Source: Bacillota bacterium
GTDB taxonomy: Bacteria > Bacillota > Bacilli > Bacillales > Cytobacillaceae
Length of the DNA stretch: 7,783 bases
Direction of reading: 5' to 3'
Assembly (NCBI GenBank): GCA_023387295.1
Contig: JAEWIG010000104.1
Span: 1-7,783 of the forward strand
Part shown: positions 1 through 4,668 of the stretch, one piece after another
Numbering within the stretch: the first letter of the stretch is position 1
How the letters are laid out: the number at the start of each line of letters is the position of its first letter
Program-made: the position numbers and the translations under genes
The notes under the pieces: generated by a model
Told to the model about the DNA's origin: nothing
Databases searched by the model: none
Seen by the model: only the letters and a program-made list of their open reading frames with translations

Positions 1-1
1 C

Positions 2-394
2 TTGAATACTCAAATACCTGAATACGATAAAAATTTTGAAATGAATTATATAGTTGTAGGGGTTAAGTATGCAGATTCCATACCTGATATCATACCAGAT
101 TATTGGGGAATTATAATTGCTGAAAAAACTAAAATAAGTGCAATTCGCTTATCCTTTTTAAGAAGGGCAAAGTTAAATCCAAATCTCTCTTTCAATTATT
201 TCTTATCCTTACTTTCTTCAGATGATGTAAAAAAAATAGCCTCTAAGGAAGAATATCTAGGAAAAAGGCTAACTAAGGGCCAAATTAAATCTTTATTTAA
301 ACAGGATGTTATAAAAAAATTGGATGAAAGCTTGCCTAAACATTCCAAATCTAATCTTAAAAATCAAGTTCGACTTGTACTTAAGGATGTATAA
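2..394 (+). CDS. C-terminal part of an sce7726-like family protein, cut by the window edge
   Basis: The reading frame is open from the first bases and ends in TAA at 392-394, leaving about 130 visible residues. The residues IVVGVKYADSIPD, followed by IIPDYWGIIIAE, resemble the middle of sce7726-family proteins as I remember them. In those proteins a 'yD..F...yiVv' strand and an 'iP.wWGii' segment follow a nuclease-like EIK motif, which here would lie off the left edge. The rest is lysine-rich and helical, ending in a short Lys/Leu tail, as in that family. A TTG at position 2 is formally possible as a start, but no Shine-Dalgarno site is visible and the fold would lack its N-terminal half, so this is more likely an internal codon. 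It converges on the sce7725-like gene. The function of the family is not established. The family call is from memory of its pattern and is moderately sure. Confidence 0.55.
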   Translation: MNTQIPEYDKNFEMNYIVVGVKYADSIPDIIPDYWGIIIAEKTKISAIRLSFLRRAKLNPNLSFNYFLSLLSSDDVKKIASKEEYLGKRLTKGQIKSLFKQDVIKKLDESLPKHSKSNLKNQVRLVLKDV

Positions 395-424
395 AACGCA
401 GGTGACAGTGAATCACCTGCGTTT
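394..424. terminator. Bidirectional rho-independent terminator between convergent genes
   Basis: A perfect 12-bp stem (AAACGCAGGTGA at 394-405 pairing with TCACCTGCGTTT at 413-424) encloses a 7-base loop. The A-rich base on each side gives a short U-tract in both directions. It sits between the stop of the rightward gene (394) and the stop of the leftward gene (428), so it probably serves both. Confidence 0.85.
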
Positions 425-427
425 ATA

Positions 428-1330
428 CTAAATTTCATCTAAACAAACTACAATATGTCTATTGATACCAATAGAGGTCCAAACAGATGGATTACCTTTA
501 TTCATACTATCATTAATTACAGATTGTATGTATTCATCCCCCCAACAATATTCTTCGTCAAAACCATCTGAGTTGGCAATTTCTTGACACACAGAAACAA
601 AATCATAGTTGCCCCGACGCAAACCATTTCTTACAAACCAGTACTGCTCCTCTAACGTATATTTGATTTGAACAATTGCCCTTCCACCAGTAGATATAAT
701 AGGACTAACAGAGGTGTAGTCACCAAAATATAAGATTGAATCGTTAGGAACATGATTTTTTAGTTCATGAAATAGGTCTTTTTCAATACGTGGAATATGA
801 TAGTTTTCCTCTGATGAGACAGGTATAGATTGTGGAACGGCTCCACTCATAATGATAATATTATGTCCCCTCAGTGAGCCTAGCAAAGGAATGAATCTTG
901 AAATTAATTCAGTGCTTACACTTTCAATATATTCTAAATCTATCATTACTGTATGTGGCAAAGTACTCTGATTACTATTTAACCATTGGATGAAGAAAGG
1001 ATTTACTACGGACCTACTTATCCTTACATAACTTTTGTGATCTCTATCATTACTATTTAATAAGAATTCAATTGGATATAAAATATCAAAATTTGAATTA
1101 TTATCATTTTCAAGAAGTTCTTCTAATGTGTAAATATCATCAGAATCAAGATCTCGAACGTCTAGTAAAACAAAGCCAGTGTAACTTCCTCTAATATCAT
1201 TTAAAGATTCTTGAGCAGCATCTTTAATTATAATGCTTGGAACGAACTGAGAAATGTCACTCTTAAATTCAACAAGTTTTTTTAAGGCTCTAAGTTCTCC
1301 TTGTTTTTGACGGAGAGTAGCATAATACAC
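428..1330 (-). CDS. sce7725 / Beta-family-like protein (300 aa)
   Basis: The N-terminus, VYYATLRQKQGELRALKKL, matches the 'yy..lR.Kq.El.AL..l' opening I associate with sce7725 and Beta-family proteins. Near residues 202-210 there is FGDYTSVSP, followed by an IVQIKYT strand and WFVRNG, which also fits those families. No transmembrane segment or signal peptide is visible, so it is probably cytoplasmic. Length is normal for the group. Start choice: the frame is open to a GTG at 1337-1339, but the SD (AGAGGTGA) overlaps that codon and the next ATG (1334-1336). The GTG at 1328-1330 lies five bases beyond the SD and begins the conserved motif, so it is preferred. The gene is convergent with an sce7726-like gene. 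The two families are named after adjacent Sorangium genes, which supports both calls. Biochemical role is unknown; a defence role is only inferred from the neighbourhood. Confidence 0.6.
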   Translation of the reverse strand: MYYATLRQKQGELRALKKLVEFKSDISQFVPSIIIKDAAQESLNDIRGSYTGFVLLDVRDLDSDDIYTLEELLENDNNSNFDILYPIEFLLNSNDRDHKSYVRISRSVVNPFFIQWLNSNQSTLPHTVMIDLEYIESVSTELISRFIPLLGSLRGHNIIIMSGAVPQSIPVSSEENYHIPRIEKDLFHELKNHVPNDSILYFGDYTSVSPIISTGGRAIVQIKYTLEEQYWFVRNGLRRGNYDFVSVCQEIANSDGFDEEYCWGDEYIQSVINDSMNKGNPSVWTSIGINRHIVVCLDEI

Positions 1331-1358
1331 TTTCATCACCTCTTCTAAATATTTTTTG

Positions 1359-1472
1359 CAGGCTTAATTTACATACAAATTTTGATTTACCCAATTACAG
1401 TTAGTTGCCTCCATCTTTCTATTAAAATAGCATTAACTTTATTATAGCAATATTTGTAAATAATTAAGCCTG
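1359..1472. repeat. 11-bp inverted repeat flanking the promoter
   Basis: CAGGCTTAATT at 1359-1369 is the exact reverse complement of AATTAAGCCTG at 1462-1472. The arms lie 92 bases apart and bracket the extended -10 promoter. They could be paired binding sites for a regulator, or ends of a small decayed element. Both readings are inference. Confidence 0.35.
1441..1468 (-). promoter_or_regulatory. Extended -10 promoter for the sce7725-like gene
   Basis: On the minus strand TATAAT (complement of 1441-1446) is preceded by TGC, giving an extended -10 element, TGCTATAAT. The -35 position, 17 bases away, is weak (GCTTAA, complement of 1463-1468). Transcription would start near 1434 and give a leader of roughly 100 bases before the GTG start at 1330. 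The leader contains one arm of an 11-bp inverted repeat; the other arm covers the -35 position. Confidence 0.5.
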
Positions 1473-1543
1473 ATAATTGTGAATAATTCGGTAAAAATGT
1501 AGCGCATATAGAGTGAGTGTATACACTAAGAATTTTTTGGAGT

Positions 1544-1593
1544 GACAACATGGGGACAAAGAACATTGGGATAGAGACCTGTCCCTGTGTCTC
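1544..1593. repeat. REP-like imperfect palindrome (GGGACA/TGTCCC)
   Basis: GGGACA at 1553-1558 pairs with TGTCCC at 1580-1585. The stem continues outward with CA/TG and GACA/TGTC (1544-1547 with 1588-1591), with small bulges. An alternative stem, GAGAC/GTCTC (1574-1578 with 1589-1593), overlaps it. The GGGACA...TGTCCC composition recalls dispersed palindromic repeats seen in Firmicutes intergenic DNA, some linked to Y1 (RAYT) transposases. The similarity is from memory and no transposase gene is present. Confidence 0.4.
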
Positions 1594-1753
1594 GGAAGCT
1601 TCTTGATGATCTTGTTCATTCTTTAGTTCCTCTGGGTGGAAGAACAAATGAATAATAGTTTTAGACATTTCAGCATCTTCACAGTGGCAAGACATTGTTT
1701 ATACTAATCTGTACTAGAGTTTTTCTTGTTTTCCACAGAGGGGTTCCTCCTTT
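1594..1753 (-). pseudogene. Possible remnant of a small unrecognised gene
   Basis: On the minus strand a near-consensus SD (AAAGGAGG, complement of 1746-1753) lies nine bases before a GTG at 1734-1736, which opens only a ten-codon peptide (MENKKNSSTD) ending in TAG at 1704-1706. In another frame, from ATG at 1693-1695, there is a charged, coding-like stretch with CHCEDAEMSK and HPEELKNEQDH that runs into the REP-like repeat. A strong ribosome site leading to a broken frame suggests a gene that has lost its reading frame and its 3' end. It would be third in line after the membrane and zinc-ribbon genes. No family recognised; low confidence. Confidence 0.2.
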
Positions 1754-1829
1754 TTCACACCAATGTAACTCACTGGCAAACAAGACCTACAGCAAGTGAA
1801 GTGGAACTTGAGTTGCTAAACACTATTGA

Positions 1830-2107
1830 TTACTTTTGTAGAGTCAAATTCTTCTCTAATTCCTTGATCTTCTCAACATCTTTCCTGTATGCAATCAATC
1901 CCATCTCAAGCATATTCAATTGATCAAAAAATGGATTCATATGCTCATTCCAAAATCTCAAAACTGTATATGACCATACGGACAACAGTAATGGCAATGA
2001 AATACAGGCTTATCCCTATACGTTCCAATATGTGGATTATGAATCTTCCTTATTTTAAATCGAATATCACAATCATTATGCTTACAGGAAGTCAATCGTA
2101 TTGGCAT
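1830..2107 (-). pseudogene. Small Cys/His-rich zinc-ribbon-like protein, frame broken by one base
   Basis: On the minus strand an ATG at 2105-2107 follows an AGGAG site (complement of 2116-2120) by eight bases. It encodes 49 residues before TGA at 1958-1960: C8-x4-C13, then H37, C38, H39, C41, C42 and H46. This spacing resembles a two-knuckle zinc ribbon. Right at the end lies a T4 run (1960-1963). With one more T the frame continues as LRFWNEHMNP and an amphipathic Lys/Glu-rich helix to TAA at 1830-1832, giving a 92-residue protein. Coding-like sequence on both sides of the break supports a single original gene. The break does not form a canonical -1 slippery site, so mutation or a sequencing error is likelier than programmed shifting. 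It lies downstream of the membrane-protein gene on the same strand. Zinc binding is inferred from residue spacing; no named family is recognised. Confidence 0.6.
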
Positions 2108-2130
2108 TCATTTATCTCCTATTTCAACAA

Positions 2131-2165
2131 AATAAAAAAGCATCTGAAAAACTACTCAGATAGCT
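2131..2165 (-). terminator. Weak terminator or attenuator between the membrane and zinc-ribbon genes
   Basis: AGCATCTGA (2139-2147) pairs with TCAGAT (2156-2161) and GCT (2163-2165) around one bulged base, giving nine pairs and an 8-base loop. On the minus strand the stem is followed by a T-rich run (complement of 2131-2138). The stop codon of the membrane-protein gene lies in the loop. It is AT-rich, so it may only reduce read-through to the next gene. Confidence 0.4.
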
Positions 2166-2630
2166 TTACATCGTTCAATATTTTAGGTATTCCAGATACT
2201 AATTCCTTCCTATCGTAAGGTAGAGCTAATTCTTTACTCAATTGATTATATTCTCTGACTAGCTGAGTAACAAATGGCATAGCTTTTTTCGGTTGCTTCT
2301 AAATTCAGTGGAATATTTCATCCACTCTTCAATTAAGGCATAACTCGCATATCCAGTTTTTTCAACAATAAACTTGTCCATATACTCATTGTTTAACCAG
2401 CTAGAATCACTTAATCCTCCTAACATTATTTTACCTCTTTTAACAATCTCTGGTTTTATTAAGTAAATTCGAGCTATCACAAGTCCATAAAGCGGTGCGT
2501 AAAAAGTCTTTAATTGCTCCCTTTTCCTGTTACACTTTTCTTTTATGGGGGTATAGATAAAATGATTAAAGACTGTAATGAATATTGCAACAGAAGCAGA
2601 GATTATTACACTTAATATTCTAATATCCAT
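2152..2630 (-). CDS. Single-pass membrane protein with frame change at an A_AAA_AAG site (159 aa if joined)
   Basis: The SD AGAGGTGAT precedes the ATG at 2628-2630 at normal spacing. An in-frame GTG at 2637-2639 lies inside the SD and is not preferred. Residues about 5-27 (ILSVIISASVAIFITVFNHF) form one hydrophobic segment, followed by basic KEKCNRKREQLK, so the bulk is probably cytoplasmic. A motif FYAPLYGL follows the membrane segment. The unshifted frame gives 123 residues, ending at 2259 in a short unrelated tail (LCHLLLS). At A_AAA_AAG (complement of 2283-2289) a -1 shift continues into 43 coding-like residues (AMPFVTQLVREYNQLSK...) and stops at TAG, 2152-2154. The heptamer is in the exact phase used by dnaX and many IS transposases, so this may be programmed, but a one-base deletion from A7 would look the same. 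It is probably co-transcribed with the zinc-ribbon gene. Family and function not recognised. Confidence 0.6.
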
Positions 2631-2779
2631 TAATATCACCTCTAGTAATTATTTAACACTAAATGGAAATATTAAGCAATAACAATAGAGTCATATTGGG
2701 GATAAATTGGTGAACACAGCTTTTACCATGGTTATACGATTTGATGCCTTTTTATTAAGGAACAATAAATATAACTATT

Positions 2780-2808
2780 TTTAAAAAAATGTTGTTGTAT
2801 GTTAAAAT
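2780..2808 (+). promoter_or_regulatory. Candidate sigma-A promoter of the restriction-modification operon
   Basis: TTTAAA (2780-2785, four of six matches to TTGACA) and TAAAAT (2803-2808, five of six to TATAAT) are spaced 17 bases apart. This would start transcription near 2815, giving a leader of about 23 bases that contains the AAGGAG site. The region is very AT-rich, so chance matches are common. Confidence 0.35.
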
Positions 2809-2837
2809 TTTATTATTAGTTGTAGAAGGAGATCAGA

Positions 2838-4661
2838 ATGGCTAAATATGAAGAGTTAACAAAAGAAGAATTGATTGCATTAATACGTAGGAGAGATGCT
2901 ATAAGGCCTTTAGGCCTTGTTTGGGAACGTAATGAACTAGAACATGATAAGGCATTAAATGATGACTTTGTAGTTTTTAAAAATGAACCGGATTTATCTT
3001 TTGGAGAAGAACCTTGGGATAACTTAATTATAGAAGGAGAAAATTTTGATGCATTACGTTATCTTCGAATGACCCACAAGGGTAGGATTAAAGTTATTTT
3101 TATTGACCCTCCTTATAATACTGGAAATAAGGACTTTATCTATAATGATGAATATTTGGATAAAGAGGACGATTATAGGCATTCTAAATGGATCGAATTT
3201 ATGTATAGAAGGTTACTTATTGCTAAAGATTTACTGACTGAAGATGGTGTAATCTTTATAAATATTGGAGAAGAAGAATTAGCACATCTTTCCTTGCTAA
3301 TGGAAAAAATATTTCCAGGTAAGAAGGTAGGAACGTTCGTTTGGAAAAAGCGAGTTGGTGCAAGTGATGAAGCTGGTTACAACATAAGCATGGACCATGA
3401 TTATATTGTCTGTTATGCAAATAAGGAATTTTCATTTGCAGGTAGTGAGAAGGATTTAAAAAAATATTCTAATCCAGATAATGATGTAAGAGGGCCATGG
3501 ATGTCAGCTGACCTTTCAAAGGGGCATAATCGTTTTCAACGTCCAAACACATACTATCCAATCAGGAACCCAGAAACAGATTATTGGTATCCATGTAGCC
3601 CTAGTAATGTATGGCGCTTTTCTTCCAAAGATAGAATAAAAGCTGGGCAAAAAATTAGAAAGGGAACCATGGAACAACAGATTGAAGATAAGAAGATTTT
3701 GTTTCCTAATGAGGGTTATGTGATTTTCAATTCTTTAGATGAGTTAATTGAAGGAATTAGAACTGGCGAGGCCCCAGATGTATTGTCAGAGGATCTACCA
3801 GACTTAGATTTTTTTGTGGGGAAAAAATTGGGGTTAGGAAGACCAAGATATAAAAGACATTTATCTGAAATGAAAAGCACTACGAAGCCTATCTCAACAT
3901 TTATAGGAAACATCAAAGACAAAATTTCTACGGATCATGAATCCGAATACTTAAAATCGGGTCTAAATACAGAAGGAACAACACTTTTAAAAAATATTAT
4001 GGGTGAAAAGAAGTTTGACTACCCTAAACCTTTATCGCTAATTAAAAATATACTAAGTCAAGTAACATCTCCTGATGAAAATGACATAATATTGGACTTT
4101 TTTGCGGGGAGCGGAACCACTGCTCATGCAGTATTAGCTTTAAACGACGAAGATGAGGGTAACAGAAAGTTTATCCTTGTTTCTAGCAAAGAATCTACTA
4201 CAGATGAACCAGATAAAAATATATGTCGTGATGTAACAAGAGTAAGGATGCTTAGAGTTATTGAAGGGTATGAATATAGATATAGGAAGAAGAAAATTGC
4301 TGTAGAAGGTTTGGAAGGAAATTTTGCATATATGATTGCAAAACGTATCCCAGCAGAAAAAGTTAATATAAAGATAGAGCATGAAGAAGTATGGAATGCA
4401 CTTCAAATGGTTCATCAGTTCCCAATATCAAAATATCAAATTGATGAAAAGATTCAATTTAACTTATTGGATGATGTGCTTTTAATGTACATAATCCAAT
4501 TTGACGAGGAAGTATTGGAGAGCATTAATGCATTTTTAGGACAATATCCCTCAGTGGTTGTATATTCATGGGAGCCAGGGTTTATTAAACAAAGAATCCT
4601 GCAGCAGAATGTCTCTATTAATAAGATACCTGACTTCTTAGTTAAAAGGTTTGGGGGGTAA
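2838..4661 (+). CDS. mod: Type III-like restriction-modification system methyltransferase (Mod)
   Basis: This 607-residue protein is an S-adenosylmethionine-dependent DNA methyltransferase of the beta class, inferred to methylate adenine at N6. Motif IV, DPPYNTG (90-96), comes before motif I, FAGSGTT (422-428). A motif-X-like YPKP lies near 395-398. This order is typical of Type III Mod and relatives. The variable region between about 170 and 390 should hold the target-recognition domain, so the recognition sequence cannot be deduced. The N-terminal LGLVWERNE and EPWDNLIIEGENFDALRYL stretches are characteristic of this family. The ATG follows AAGGAG by six bases. The gene is intact with no missing motif. 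It is followed after four bases by the helicase-nuclease gene, with which it should form the Mod-Res complex. Mod alone normally methylates and sets specificity for both activities. Its last codons are GGG GGG TAA, a G6 tract. Confidence 0.92.
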   Translation: MAKYEELTKEELIALIRRRDAIRPLGLVWERNELEHDKALNDDFVVFKNEPDLSFGEEPWDNLIIEGENFDALRYLRMTHKGRIKVIFIDPPYNTGNKDFIYNDEYLDKEDDYRHSKWIEFMYRRLLIAKDLLTEDGVIFINIGEEELAHLSLLMEKIFPGKKVGTFVWKKRVGASDEAGYNISMDHDYIVCYANKEFSFAGSEKDLKKYSNPDNDVRGPWMSADLSKGHNRFQRPNTYYPIRNPETDYWYPCSPSNVWRFSSKDRIKAGQKIRKGTMEQQIEDKKILFPNEGYVIFNSLDELIEGIRTGEAPDVLSEDLPDLDFFVGKKLGLGRPRYKRHLSEMKSTTKPISTFIGNIKDKISTDHESEYLKSGLNTEGTTLLKNIMGEKKFDYPKPLSLIKNILSQVTSPDENDIILDFFAGSGTTAHAVLALNDEDEGNRKFILVSSKESTTDEPDKNICRDVTRVRMLRVIEGYEYRYRKKKIAVEGLEGNFAYMIAKRIPAEKVNIKIEHEEVWNALQMVHQFPISKYQIDEKIQFNLLDDVLLMYIIQFDEEVLESINAFLGQYPSVVVYSWEPGFIKQRILQQNVSINKIPDFLVKRFGG

Positions 4662-4668
4662 TGTTTTG
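4653..4668 (+). promoter_or_regulatory. G6 tract serving as ribosome site of res and overlapping the mod stop
   Basis: GGGGGG at 4653-4658 forms the last two mod codons, followed by TAA at 4659-4661. GGGGGGT can pair with the anti-SD sequence (with two G-U wobbles) and lies six bases before the TTG at 4666-4668. This favours that TTG as the res start over the TTG at 4651-4653. It implies translational coupling of the two genes. Confidence 0.5.

Larger units (their letters stand above)
1331..1829. other. Stretch of about 500 bases without a supported intact gene
   Basis: This stretch holds the promoter and leader of the sce7725-like gene, a 12-bp perfect palindrome (AGTGTATACACT, 1516-1527), a REP-like hairpin, and a strong SD with a broken ORF. 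A 102-codon minus-strand frame (1387-1695) crosses it, but it has no SD, runs through the REP-like repeat and the promoter, and has no family resemblance I can name. I see no RNA gene here. Confidence 0.6.

Noticed and set aside
1516..1527. 12-bp perfect palindrome AGTGTATACACT as an operator
   Set aside because: About one or two such palindromes are expected by chance in a window this size, and no second copy was found near the promoter.
1387..1695. 102-codon minus-strand reading frame as an intact gene
   Set aside because: No SD, and its 3' two-thirds cross a REP-like repeat and the promoter of the next gene. Only its first 35 codons look coding, and these are listed as a possible remnant.
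1726..1923. 65-codon plus-strand reading frame
   Set aside because: It has no ribosome site and its right part is the shadow of the minus-strand zinc-ribbon gene.
1958..1966. Programmed frameshift in the zinc-ribbon gene
   Set aside because: The zero-frame codons CAG TTT TGA do not make a slippery heptamer for the required -1 shift, so mutation or sequencing error is preferred.
1889..2218. 109-codon plus-strand reading frame
   Set aside because: It lies antisense to the zinc-ribbon and membrane-protein genes, which have better SDs and more credible protein composition; no SD of its own.
4140..4415. 91-codon minus-strand frame with hydrophobic residues
   Set aside because: Antisense shadow of the methyltransferase gene.
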